In this document: positions 1 through 9,145 of the stretch, piece by piece
How the letters are laid out: each line of letters starts with the position of its first letter
How positions within the stretch are numbered: position 1 is the stretch's first letter
NCBI RefSeq assembly: GCF_026262505.1
Contig: NC_067203.1
Location: 11,346,001-11,410,000 of the forward strand
Source: Trichomonas vaginalis G3
Taxonomy: Eukaryota > Parabasalia > Trichomonadida > Trichomonadidae
Reading direction: 5' to 3'
DNA: 64,000 bases
The notes under the pieces: model-generated
What the model was told of the DNA's origin: nothing
The model's database searches: none
The model's input: the letters and a program-made list of their open reading frames with translations, nothing else
Program-made: the position numbers and the translations under genes

Positions 1-443
1 TTGACCGAACTTAGCATGCAACACTACAAATATCTAATACTTCTTTTTCCGATAAAATTATTTTATATTGAAAAAAAAAAATAAATAATAATAATAATAA
101 AAATGAAAGTAACTTTTTTTTGTTCAAATCATTCCTTTATCAGTATCATGAGATACAAAATCTGTACAAGTACTTCTCATGAGAAACTAAGTCTTCAATC
201 AGTATCTGATTGAAAAAGAAAGTCTTCAAAGACTCTCTCAAGTCATCTTTGAAGACACTGTTCCTCTTCTTGGATGCAACATCTTTGCAAGCACATCAGA
301 TGAGGAACAAGCCAACAATTCAGATATTCAATATAGGATTTTTTTTTCAAAAAATATAATGAATTTATGCTAGCATATGTCCTACAGTAATACATACAAA
401 TCATAAATATCTCAGTTTTCAATACCATTTGCCAAAATATAAA
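1..443. other. AT-rich flank without a gene
   Basis: No supported reading frame is seen. The stretch holds long A and T runs, a short (AAT)n microsatellite at about 85-100, and a locally repeated TCTTCAAAGAC-like motif between about 180 and 255. It lies downstream of the minus-strand HMG-box gene and may contain its 3' processing region. Confidence 0.6.
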
Positions 444-2108
444 TTAGTCAGATGACGAAGAGGAAGAAGAGGATGATGAGGAAGATGAAACTACGTGGAT
501 TGGACGTCTGATCTGCTGTGGGAAGAATAACTGGTTGTAGCCAAAGCCATAGCCATAGCCATAGCCAGGGGACATGAATGGTGACGGTTGTGGGTAAACG
601 TTGATAATAGTGATGTGATGATGATTCTTCTTTTTCTTCTTTGACTTTTCATCATCATCTGAACTTGAAGATGATGAAGATGAAGATTTATGGTGTTTCT
701 TCTTCTTATCCTTCTTCAACTTCTTATCTTTCTTCTTCTTCTTTTCTTCCTTTGGCTCTTCTTTGAGAGAAGATTTTTCTTCTGATGACTTTGTTTCAAC
801 CTGTTTTTCGCTTGTTTGTTCATTTGATTTCTTTTCATTGTACATCTTGGCGAATTCCTCGTAGTCTGGTCTTACACTTGGTGGCAAATCCATATATAAA
901 TCGGAATACTGGTTTCTTGGAACTTGTTCATCTTTGTTTTCTCTTGATCTGAGTGTGATGAACATTTCCATTCCTTCTGATTTATTAGGAACTGTGTCTG
1001 TTATTTTGCCTTTTGCTCCAATGTTGGATCTATTGTTAGGTTTCAAGCTCAGACCATTGTTGTTTGAGCCATTTGATGGAAGTTTAAGGGATTGTTTGCC
1101 TTCGTTGTTGTTTGAAATTGGTTCGTGCTGAACAGCGCCTGATTTAATTTGGTCTGCATGTGAAATATATTTAGCTTTTTCATCCATTGAAAGATTCTGA
1201 TATTCGCGGAAATATTTGAGTTTCAAGTCGGCACCTTCAAGATCTGGATATTTCTCGCGAACTTGTTTGCCGTGTTCTTCAATGAAAATATCAAGAGCTG
1301 TAGTAGCCTTGCTTTGTATTTCTGTGGTATTTTCTTTCTGATTGGAAGTTGAAGGTTTAGATGATTCTTCTTTTTTGTCTGATTCGGAATCATTCTTACG
1401 AGGTGCTCCAAGTAGTGAACGTTTTGGACCACCAAAAACACCATCAAAACCAACAAGTTTAGGTGTAAGACCTAGTCCTGTGCCAAAGGGTTTAGTTTCT
1501 TGTTGAGGACCATTTGTTTTGTTTTGGTCTGCACGTGAAATATATTTAGCTTTTTCATCCATTGAAAGATTCTGATATTCGCGGAAATATTTGAGTTTCA
1601 AGTCGGCACCTTCAAGATCTGGATATTTCTCGCGAACTTGTTTGCCGTGTTCTTCAATGAAAATATCAAGAGCTGTAGTAGCCTTGCTTTGTATTTCTGT
1701 GGTATTTTCTTTCTGATTGGAAGTTGAAGGTTTAGATGATTCTTCTTTTTTGTCTGATTCAGATGATTTGGGCTGAGACTGGGAATTTTCTGATTCAGCA
1801 CTAGGTTGTTGCTCAGATTTGCTTGATATTCCATCTATCGTAGCGGCACCTGAGTTAATTAAGGCAGCTTGCTGAATATAATTCGCCTTTTCTTTCATTG
1901 GACAATTATTAAATTCGCTCATGTACTTTAAACGAAGTTCAGAATCATTCAAATTTGGGTATTTTTCTTTGATTTCTTTTTCATGATCTTTAATAAATAA
2001 ATCAATTGGAGAAACCTTCGTCTCCTGTGATCCACTGCCCTGTGTTCTGGAGTCATTGGCATTAGGATTTGTTTCTTCGATATGATTATCATTAGCTTTT
2101 GATAGCAT
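444..2108 (-). CDS. HMG-box-like repeat protein with Lys-rich and Ser-rich tail
   Basis: A 554-residue product. Three copies of an HMG-box-like helical segment are visible, at about residues 32-81, 144-193 and 269-318. Each has the pattern DIFIEEHGKQVREKYPDL then LSMDEKAKYI. A more divergent fourth lies at about 377-427. Copies 2 and 3 are almost identical with their linkers (SESDKKEESSKPSTSNQKEN), a recent internal duplication of roughly 360 bp. The tail is Lys-rich (about 447-495), then His/aromatic-rich (YGYGYGFGY), and ends in about 13 Ser and an Asp. HMG boxes bend DNA, so a nuclear or chromatin role is inferred, not shown. The ATG at 2108 is chosen because an initiator TCATTT lies 14 bases upstream; the longer open frame starts with TTG. 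An inverted partial copy of the 3' end lies just upstream at 2263-2643. Confidence 0.8.
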   Translation of the reverse strand: MLSKANDNHIEETNPNANDSRTQGSGSQETKVSPIDLFIKDHEKEIKEKYPNLNDSELRLKYMSEFNNCPMKEKANYIQQAALINSGAATIDGISSKSEQQPSAESENSQSQPKSSESDKKEESSKPSTSNQKENTTEIQSKATTALDIFIEEHGKQVREKYPDLEGADLKLKYFREYQNLSMDEKAKYISRADQNKTNGPQQETKPFGTGLGLTPKLVGFDGVFGGPKRSLLGAPRKNDSESDKKEESSKPSTSNQKENTTEIQSKATTALDIFIEEHGKQVREKYPDLEGADLKLKYFREYQNLSMDEKAKYISHADQIKSGAVQHEPISNNNEGKQSLKLPSNGSNNNGLSLKPNNRSNIGAKGKITDTVPNKSEGMEMFITLRSRENKDEQVPRNQYSDLYMDLPPSVRPDYEEFAKMYNEKKSNEQTSEKQVETKSSEEKSSLKEEPKEEKKKKKDKKLKKDKKKKHHKSSSSSSSSSDDDEKSKKKKKNHHHITIINVYPQPSPFMSPGYGYGYGFGYNQLFFPQQIRRPIHVVSSSSSSSSSSSSSD

Positions 2109-2118
2109 TTCGTTTAAA

Positions 2119-2124
2119 AAATGA
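2119..2124 (-). promoter_or_regulatory. Initiator element of the HMG-box gene
   Basis: TCATTT on the minus strand fits the trichomonad initiator TCA+1(C/T)(T/A)(T/A). The presumed +1 is 2122, giving a 14-base leader before the ATG at 2108. It decides the start of that gene. Confidence 0.6.
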
Positions 2125-2262
2125 AGAAAAAAAAGATAAGTCAAAAAAAAAAAGAAAATAGTCAGAATTTCTCAAATGAAGAATCAAAGCTAGAGAGCAA
2201 ATATACCTTCGATATAACTTTGGCTGCTCTCCTTTTGATAGCTTTGATGGAAATTTCCCTTC

Positions 2263-2643
2263 TCAACAAGTGAAAAACAGGTTGAAACAAAGTCATCAGA
2301 AGAAAAATCTTCTCTCAAAGAAGAGCCAAAGGAAGAAAAGAAGAAGAAGAAAGATAAGAAGTTGAAGAAGGATAAGAAGAAGAAACACCATAAATCTTCA
2401 TCTTCATCATCTTCAAGTTCAGATGATGATGAAAAGTCAAAGAAGAAAAAGAAGAATCATCATCACATCACTATTATCAACGTTTACCCACAACCGTCAC
2501 CATTCATGTCCCCTGGCTATGGCTATGGCTATGGCTTTGGCTACAACCAGTTATTCTTCCCACAGCAGATCACGTCCAATCCACGTAGTTTCATCTTCCT
2601 CATCATCTTCTTCTTCCTCTTCGTCATCTGACTAATTTATACT
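2263..2643 (+). pseudogene. Inverted broken copy of the 3' end of the HMG-box gene
   Basis: Reading plus, this repeats the minus-strand end of the HMG-box gene (reverse complement of about 440-818) at very high identity: the Lys-rich run, the His run, the GYGYGYGF block and the Ser-rich end. It begins abruptly near AACAAGTGAAAAACAGG. It has no promoter or in-frame ATG, and a small deletion near 2570 shifts the frame before the Ser run. It is a truncated inverted duplication. Together the copies form arms of about 375 bp separated by about 1.45 kb. Confidence 0.85.
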
Positions 2644-3235
2644 AATAATTAAAATTTTCCATTACTTTTGCCGATTTCTTTATCAGCAACTAAAAATTTT
2701 ATTATTATAACTTATAGCATATGAATATTTGAATACTTTGCGTCATACTTTTAGAGAAAAGATGAAAAGCAACAACTAATCTGCCAATTTAAAATCAGCA
2801 AGTTTGTAATTTTGATATTAAATCTAGGAAAACTATGAGTATAAGTGACTTTAAACTACGTTGATTCTCTAATGAGTATATGGTGCAATCAAATCTACGT
2901 GAATGAAGACTAAACAAGTAGAATTAGTTTAGGAGGTTAACGAATACTAGTTCATGATTGCATTATTCTCAAAATCTGAAATGATGAAATGATTCCTTGG
3001 ACCGACGAGGGGATGTGCAATCAAAATCAGCCCTATAAGTCAAAGGGCCATCCAGAAAATGGATACAGTCTATGAAACTAAAAAAATTGAATGTTGGTAA
3101 ATTTTATCCTTAGATTAATAGATTAATCCAAAAAGTTTTCGTGGCATCCTTTTAACACTTTAATTTTATCAGCGCAATTGTACAATTGTATTGCTCAATG
3201 TAAAGTGTACGTTTTTTAATTAAATTTACAGGGCT
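2644..3235. other. Intergenic, nothing recognised
   Basis: This lies upstream of two divergent units, the inverted duplicate and the coiled-coil gene. No reading frame, RNA gene or repeat is convincing. No exact initiator was found close to the ATG at 3236; TCAATG near 3195 is the nearest, poor match. Confidence 0.5.
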
Positions 3236-5755
3236 ATGGCAAGTTTCAGTGAGGCACTGAAAGCTGAAAGCCTTGTCGACGTTTCATGGGATGGTACTAA
3301 ATTACGAGATGCTATTTTTGAAATTATTAAAGTTTTCAAATCGCATGATTCTCGAATTTCAACTATTGAAGGTACAATTCCTAATTTAATTACAAAAGAA
3401 ACATACAATCAAGCATTAGATCAGATTGATGATCTTGCAACTAAATTAAATGCCACAAAACAATATATAGATTCGCAAAATCAAAAAATTGGACTGATAA
3501 TTGATCAAAAAGTTGAAGAAATCCACAATTTTGTTGAATCAGAAGACCTTGAAACTCTTAATGAGACAAAAAGACTTTGCGATCAGTCTGCAGTTGATAA
3601 TAAAGCAGAAATCGAAAAATGCCATAACGAAATCATTGAAGTGAACAACAAAGACAGCCTCATTGAAACAGAAATACAACTTATCAAAAAGAAAATTGAT
3701 CAACTTTATCAAAGAACTTCAGGCTCTGCAACTGTTTCTTCAGTTCTAAAGCAGAACAATATACAACAAATGCCTTCGCCGTCTGATAACGAAACTCCAG
3801 AGTATATCGAGTCAAGAATACGAAATATTGAGAATATGTTAGGAACATATCCAGAAATAGAAAACCAAGTATCAGAACTTTCGGTTAATTTCCCAGTTGT
3901 TACTAAAAGTCTCGAAAAAAGATTAGATTCTTTACAATTATCTGTCGAAACAATGCCATTAATTGGAACCCCAACTGAGAAGCCTCCTGAGCGTGCAGGA
4001 CCATCAAATACAGCTTCCGCATATCAGAATATTATTTCCAAGCAAATTTCTGTCAAAAAAGAAGATCTCGATTCAGGAAGACTAACAGCACAAGATCTTG
4101 TCAATATGATTAAAGAGCCTGTTTTAGAACAACCTAAAATGCCAGAGCCTCCTAAAATGATCGATCTAGATGATATTTCTCCAAGTCCATCTTCTCAAAG
4201 CCTTAAAATCGATGCACAGGAACCAGTTGTGTCCTCCACAATTAGTGTTAAGGATATTACTGCTCCTATACCCGATGAAAACATCGATAGCCGTGTTTTA
4301 CAAGTTATTGAAAATCGTGTTTACACAACACAAATGCAGAGCTCCATGAAAGTCGTTACAGAGATTGAGTGGATCAAGAGTGTGTTGTCCAAGCACACAG
4401 AAGCCCTTAAACAGCTCCAACAGCAACAAATGCTGCATCAAGAGAATAATAAGACGCTTGCCGACAACATTTTGCAGTTAAACTCAACATTTAACTCACG
4501 TATTGTCCAAATCGCTCAACAACAACTCAATCTTCGTGGAGAATTCGATGAAACAAGAAAAACTTTGATTGATCAAATGACAAATCTTCGTCGCAGAGTC
4601 AATATGCCACAAGATCTCAAGTTTGGCATGCACGACAACAAGGATAGCAGCGACGAACCAGCGGAAGTCGACAAAGAAAAAGAATTAAAGAATTTGGAAG
4701 TTTCAGAACCGAATGAAAACGATGAAGAAAAGAAAGGAAAAGGTGAAGAAGAGGAGGAAGAAGAGAAGAAGTCAACAGATGGAGAAGAAGAAGAGGAGGA
4801 GGAAGAGGAAGAAGAAGAAAAGAAAGAAAAGAAGAAAAAACTCGAAAAAATCAAACCAAGAACGAATTATTCGCTTCCTCAGAACCAAAGAAGACTCATC
4901 GATCTCTCATTCGCACATTTCGTTGAAGACTTACCTCCATTGCCTCAAGATAAAAGAGAATACGGCCAAAAACTAACCGCCGGGCCAAGTAAAACTGATT
5001 TGAATTCAAGCCATGATAAATTGGCGGTTTTTGATCCTTACTCGCAACCAGAGAGATACATTCAACCGCAGAATGTCAGACAATCATCTACAGATATATT
5101 TGATCCCCATGAAACAGGAAATACCTCTTTTGAACCTTCCAATTTACCACCATTAATTCCTCAAGTATCAAATCAAAATCCGACAAAAGTAATCATAAGA
5201 TACAGTGTTCCTGCACCTAAAAGACCAAGCACAAGTCATGGAAACGAAGCACCACAGCTTCCTTTAATCACTGACGAGCAATTAGAGACGAGAGTCACTA
5301 AGATTGCAAGTGTAAGTGTCAGCCAACTCGGAGAAAGACTTGTTCGACAAGTTGATGAAAGAGTTCTTCAAATGCAGAAATCTACGAATTCTATTGTCGC
5401 TTTGATGGACAAAAAGATTGATAGAGAGTTTGTAGAAAGAATGTTTGATAGAGTCAGAGAAATGCTTAATGCATTTAATGACCAAATTGAAAATATGCAG
5501 GCGTCATTCTTAAATTGGGTGACAAGAGATGAATTAGAAATTGTTTTACAACAGTTTGGAGATAGAATTTGTGATGGTGAAAATACTGCTGCATCTAAAT
5601 ATACTTGTTTGCTCTGTGGAAGACCTACAAATCATGTGGCAGGAATGATTAATGGAAAAATGAATACAACAACTATGCAGAAGACTGGAAAACAAAAAGG
5701 AAGTATTAAGAGACCTCCTGTTTTGAGTGACAAGGCTTCTGTTATATCTGTTTAA
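3236..5755 (+). CDS. Coiled-coil protein with C-terminal CxxC, possibly axonemal (QRICH2/DUF4795-like)
   Basis: An 839-residue product starting at the only early ATG. It is mostly predicted coiled coil (about 40-240, 360-470, 660-780), with a proline-rich middle and a Glu/Lys block at about 504-535 that is low-complexity. After the last coiled coil comes KYTCLLCGRPTNHV (Cys about 791 and 794), a small zinc-knuckle-like end. Long helices ending in a CxxC-type motif recall the DUF4795 region of the sperm-flagellum protein QRICH2. That is resemblance from memory, not a search, but a flagellar protein would suit a trichomonad. The TAA stop lies in TAAAT, fitting the UAAA polyadenylation signal known in Trichomonas. 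An alternative is a cytoskeletal scaffold unrelated to QRICH2. Confidence 0.75.
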   Translation: MASFSEALKAESLVDVSWDGTKLRDAIFEIIKVFKSHDSRISTIEGTIPNLITKETYNQALDQIDDLATKLNATKQYIDSQNQKIGLIIDQKVEEIHNFVESEDLETLNETKRLCDQSAVDNKAEIEKCHNEIIEVNNKDSLIETEIQLIKKKIDQLYQRTSGSATVSSVLKQNNIQQMPSPSDNETPEYIESRIRNIENMLGTYPEIENQVSELSVNFPVVTKSLEKRLDSLQLSVETMPLIGTPTEKPPERAGPSNTASAYQNIISKQISVKKEDLDSGRLTAQDLVNMIKEPVLEQPKMPEPPKMIDLDDISPSPSSQSLKIDAQEPVVSSTISVKDITAPIPDENIDSRVLQVIENRVYTTQMQSSMKVVTEIEWIKSVLSKHTEALKQLQQQQMLHQENNKTLADNILQLNSTFNSRIVQIAQQQLNLRGEFDETRKTLIDQMTNLRRRVNMPQDLKFGMHDNKDSSDEPAEVDKEKELKNLEVSEPNENDEEKKGKGEEEEEEEKKSTDGEEEEEEEEEEEEKKEKKKKLEKIKPRTNYSLPQNQRRLIDLSFAHFVEDLPPLPQDKREYGQKLTAGPSKTDLNSSHDKLAVFDPYSQPERYIQPQNVRQSSTDIFDPHETGNTSFEPSNLPPLIPQVSNQNPTKVIIRYSVPAPKRPSTSHGNEAPQLPLITDEQLETRVTKIASVSVSQLGERLVRQVDERVLQMQKSTNSIVALMDKKIDREFVERMFDRVREMLNAFNDQIENMQASFLNWVTRDELEIVLQQFGDRICDGENTAASKYTCLLCGRPTNHVAGMINGKMNTTTMQKTGKQKGSIKRPPVLSDKASVISV

Positions 5756-6270
5756 ATCTAATTTATTATTTTGTTTATTAAAATGTTTATAATTTAAATC
5801 AATAAGTTTTCATATTTTATTTCATTAATGAAAGAAATTGTATTTAGACAATTACACAGCTTCATGATGTTTATATTCCTATAAATATAAAAGGTAATAC
5901 TGCTCTTTATAGAGCATTGAGATAAAAAAAAATCTTTATTTCGTTTTATAGAATTAGACTGATACAACTTCTCTTCAATTGCCTCTAATAAAAGACATAG
6001 TAAAGTAAACGAAGAACCAATTATTTTACATTGCGAAGATTATTATGGACCTTCATGTTTATATATTTTAATGATATGACAATCAGATTGAGTTTATTTC
6101 ATGATTGAATCACAAATGATATCATTGAAGTAGAAATAGTCAATCATAAGCCATAATAAAATTAGGTTAGAAGAAATACTAAAAATTTTTGAATGAAAAT
6201 AGTTTATTAATGTATCACTTTACCTAAATTTTGTTGCTGTATTAAGATATAGCTATAGCAAGGAAGAAAA
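5756..6270. other. Convergent intergenic gap
   Basis: A 515-bp AT-rich gap between the 3' ends of the coiled-coil gene (plus) and the phosphorylase gene (minus). No reading frame or structured repeat is supported. Confidence 0.5.
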
Positions 6271-7182
6271 TCACTGTAATTCGCCAAGTTTTTCAAGGAT
6301 AACTTTAGCAGCTTCTACCTGGCGCTTAATGAGTTCCTCTGTTGGGAGGATATGGCCATCCATATCAGCTGAGACAACAGAGATAGCTCCTGTCTTGATA
6401 TTCTTTTGGAATTCACGAAGAGCTGTCCAATAGAGCATGTATGTATCCATTTCGAATGTAGAAATTGTTCCGCACTTTTCGTTAAGCTTTTTCATAAGCT
6501 TCTCTGTCTTGAAATCGAATGAACCAAGTCCACCGCTCTGAACAGATGGAGCATTGATGCCTGAGACGAAAGATGGGTTAGAAGCAACACGTCCTTCTTG
6601 GGCTGGAAGGTTTGCCTTCTTCAATCCTTCAGCAAGCAAATTGAAAACAGTTTCATCAGCTTTGACTGGCTTGGCGTAGATTGTATATGGGCAGTCGTTC
6701 TCTGGTGTGAAGTTTCCGTAGTCAATTTCGAATGCAACAGCATCTTTGACGTTGATACATGTTCCAAGTGGTAAACCTGATGGAGATGGGGCTTCACCAA
6801 TCTGGATAAATGTAAGCTTGCCTGTTGTGATTGCACGGATTTCACGAAGAAGGAAATCAAGCATAGCAAAGCCAATTCCGAAAGCGACTATCGAAACGCG
6901 TTTGCCCTTATACATACCTGTATATGTATGATAGCCACGGTTTGAAGCTCTGAAGAAAACTTCGCCTTCAAGAAGCTTCGAAATCTCTTTTGCAAGATTA
7001 TAGCAAGAACAAAGTAAGAATTCATTTACAATTTCTGATCCTTTGCAGCCATAATGGTATGGACGGCCTTCTGCATCCATTGGAACAGAGTTACCGCCTG
7101 AGCATGAGCCGACATGTGTAATATCAGACGTCATGATTTTTAATTGTGGCAAAACGATGAGAATTACGATAAATCTATTCAT
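6271..7182 (-). CDS. Nucleoside phosphorylase, uridine-phosphorylase type
   Basis: A 303-residue product of the PNP/UDP phosphorylase fold. Visible signatures are: GIGFAMLDFLLREI (about 101-114), corresponding to the family's glycine-rich strand and helix; FIQIGEAPSPSGLPLGT (about 130-146), at the place of the usual G-T-C/A-G phosphate-binding loop; and STFEMDTYMLYWTA (about 241-254), matching the EMEx ribose- and base-contact region. Such enzymes split nucleosides with phosphate to free base and ribose-1-phosphate. Trichomonads depend on salvage because they lack de novo purine and pyrimidine synthesis. The first ATG at 7182 gives a hydrophobic N-terminus (FIVILIVLPQL). A second ATG at 7134 gives a plain cytosolic start and may be the real one. 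Neither has a perfect initiator; TCAATA precedes the first. Base specificity cannot be read safely. Confidence 0.85.
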   Translation of the reverse strand: MNRFIVILIVLPQLKIMTSDITHVGSCSGGNSVPMDAEGRPYHYGCKGSEIVNEFLLCSCYNLAKEISKLLEGEVFFRASNRGYHTYTGMYKGKRVSIVAFGIGFAMLDFLLREIRAITTGKLTFIQIGEAPSPSGLPLGTCINVKDAVAFEIDYGNFTPENDCPYTIYAKPVKADETVFNLLAEGLKKANLPAQEGRVASNPSFVSGINAPSVQSGGLGSFDFKTEKLMKKLNEKCGTISTFEMDTYMLYWTALREFQKNIKTGAISVVSADMDGHILPTEELIKRQVEAAKVILEKLGELQ

Positions 7183-7823
7183 TTTTATTGATAGAATTTT
7201 TCATCGAAGGAATAGGAAAAGATTTTTAGATTGATTGTGTGATATTAGCAATATTCTGCTTAGCAAATCAGTTTTTTACCATCAAAGATTTTTTTGTAAA
7301 CAAAAAATGATATGAATGCAGCCATTCAATATAGATTACATGCTAACTACTGCTGTGTATTCAATTTATTCTGGTAGATTTGATATCTTCCATATTTTCA
7401 AAGAGATTTCAAATTTGTTAATAATAATCAATCTTAGAGAGATCTAAAGCATCATATCTATTAGAAAAGACTAATAATCCATAAGAAAAAAAACAGAACT
7501 TTTATATTATTAAAATGAGATATCATATCTCTAAGATTTTGTAGATAATGTAATTGAAAAACATAATTATCACATTAAGTTTATGTCATAAAAGCATTAA
7601 CAAACAATCTTGGCAACCAAAAATAATCTTGGATGCAAAAGTTTTGAACAAAATAAGATGTATCATGTGTCAAACATCGAGACATCTAACAGTATACATG
7701 GAAAATGAATCGAATCGTTGATTCAACTCTGATATTCAACTAATTTTCTCAAAAACATAAAAATTAGTTAAAATTGAAGGAAATAATGGACACTTTCTTA
7801 CAGAAATCATTTTTTCAGTCGAA
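7183..7823. other. Intergenic, nothing recognised
   Basis: A 641-bp AT-rich gap between two minus-strand genes. No gene or repeat is supported. Confidence 0.5.
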
Positions 7824-8831
7824 TTATCTAAATAACTTCTTGAAAAATTCGGCAATAACATTTGGACTCCATTCAAATACCCAAAGAGCCATTGGACCAA
7901 GCAAAAGTATAATAGAGAATATAGAACCAAGGATTAAAGCAATTACTCTATGATTTCTCTTTTTGATTCTATTTACAAAAATAATAACTCCAAAAACTAA
8001 TCCAAAAAGGAAACTACCAATATGCCCATAGCTATCTGTTTCAGGTTGAACACTTGCAAATATTAAGAAAATGACTAACAGTGAAATCATAAATAATGCG
8101 CCGATTCTATGTCTCCATTGAAGAGTTTCGAACATAATGAAGTAAAGAGAGATGAACGATCCGAAAACTCCAAATATTCCGTTACTAGATCCTATATAAC
8201 ACGTCTGTGGACTAAAAACTAAAGTCATAAAGGCGCCAGCAATATTTGAGAGGATAAACGAGCCGTAAGTTCGTAAAGCATTCCACTGTGCTTCTCTTCC
8301 AAGTACAAATGCGCATTCTAGGAATACATTGATACATAAATGTCCAAAACTTCCATGCAACAGAATTGGACTGAGACATCTCCAGTATTGTCTTGTCTTT
8401 CTGACAATAGATGAAGATAAGCAGCCGTAAGTTGATAAAATACTAGGATTTATGGTTGTATTATGTAATGGATTGTGAGAAACTGATAATAACGCAAAAA
8501 ATATAATCACTTGTAAGAGCATAACCCAAAATGTTAGTGTGAGAAATAATCGCAGCCAACCTTTTCTTCTAAGTGGAGTACAGCATGGGCCAATAAATAA
8601 AGGACAGTAAAAAGCAAGTACTACATCTGACGGTGTTGTAAGACGTTGATTAAACGTATTTAGCTTCCAATATCCTGCACATAAACCAGGGGGAAGATTT
8701 AATTCTGCCAATGAAATCGAATAAAGTTGGTTTGCAGATATAACATATCGAACATTTTTGTTTGGAGGTGTTTCTGGATCTGATACATCTTCCAAATCGA
8801 CAACATTGTCATTATCAACTTCGTCGCTCAT
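7824..8831 (-). CDS. Rhomboid-family intramembrane serine protease
   Basis: A 335-residue protein with a soluble acidic N-terminus of about 90 residues and at least six hydrophobic segments (first at about 93-117, last at about 295-319). The family marks are present: HGSFGHLCINVF (about 159-170) gives the HxxxN of the oxyanion helix; IGSSNGIFG (213-221) carries the nucleophile, Ser216, in a GxS context; and YGHIGSFLFG (269-278) supplies His270. Ser and His form the catalytic dyad, so it looks active. Rhomboids cut membrane proteins inside the bilayer; trichomonad rhomboids have been linked to shedding of surface proteins. The usual GxSG is GSSN here, a tolerated variation. The start is the only ATG before the acidic N-terminus. 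No clear initiator was seen just upstream. Confidence 0.9.
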   Translation of the reverse strand: MSDEVDNDNVVDLEDVSDPETPPNKNVRYVISANQLYSISLAELNLPPGLCAGYWKLNTFNQRLTTPSDVVLAFYCPLFIGPCCTPLRRKGWLRLFLTLTFWVMLLQVIIFFALLSVSHNPLHNTTINPSILSTYGCLSSSIVRKTRQYWRCLSPILLHGSFGHLCINVFLECAFVLGREAQWNALRTYGSFILSNIAGAFMTLVFSPQTCYIGSSNGIFGVFGSFISLYFIMFETLQWRHRIGALFMISLLVIFLIFASVQPETDSYGHIGSFLFGLVFGVIIFVNRIKKRNHRVIALILGSIFSIILLLGPMALWVFEWSPNVIAEFFKKLFR

Positions 8832-9145
8832 TTTATTTTGGGGTCAATCCAAATTTTTGAGGTACTCGCGATCAAATTCTTCGAGCAAAAATATTCTCAT
8901 GGGGGAAAAGAAGTTAAAAAAAGTTTATATGTACCATTATTTCAACTGTATTCCAAATTTCATGATATGACAAGTTTTATGACTCAATTTTCAAAAGTTA
9001 AAAGTTATAATCAATGGCTATTCTACTTATTTGCTACTAAAATAAAGATTTATTGATTTTGTAGGAGAATACACTATTAATCTATATTTAAATAAGAATT
9101 TTAATAACATTAAAATATGTCTAAACGACTATCAAATGAATAAGA
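8832..9145. other. Intergenic, nothing recognised
   Basis: A 314-bp AT-rich gap between minus-strand genes. No feature beyond A/T runs. Confidence 0.5.

Noticed and set aside
934-1131. Small plus-strand frame inside the HMG-box gene
   Set aside because: Composition mirrors the coding strand; no domain, no initiator.
2106-2144. N-terminal extension of the HMG-box protein with a hydrophobic start
   Set aside because: It would start with TTG; the ATG at 2108 has a good initiator 14 bases upstream.
3200-3236. Intron before the coiled-coil gene (TTTACAG just before the ATG)
   Set aside because: Trichomonad introns have strict ends (GYAYGT start, ACTAACACACAG-like end); neither is present.
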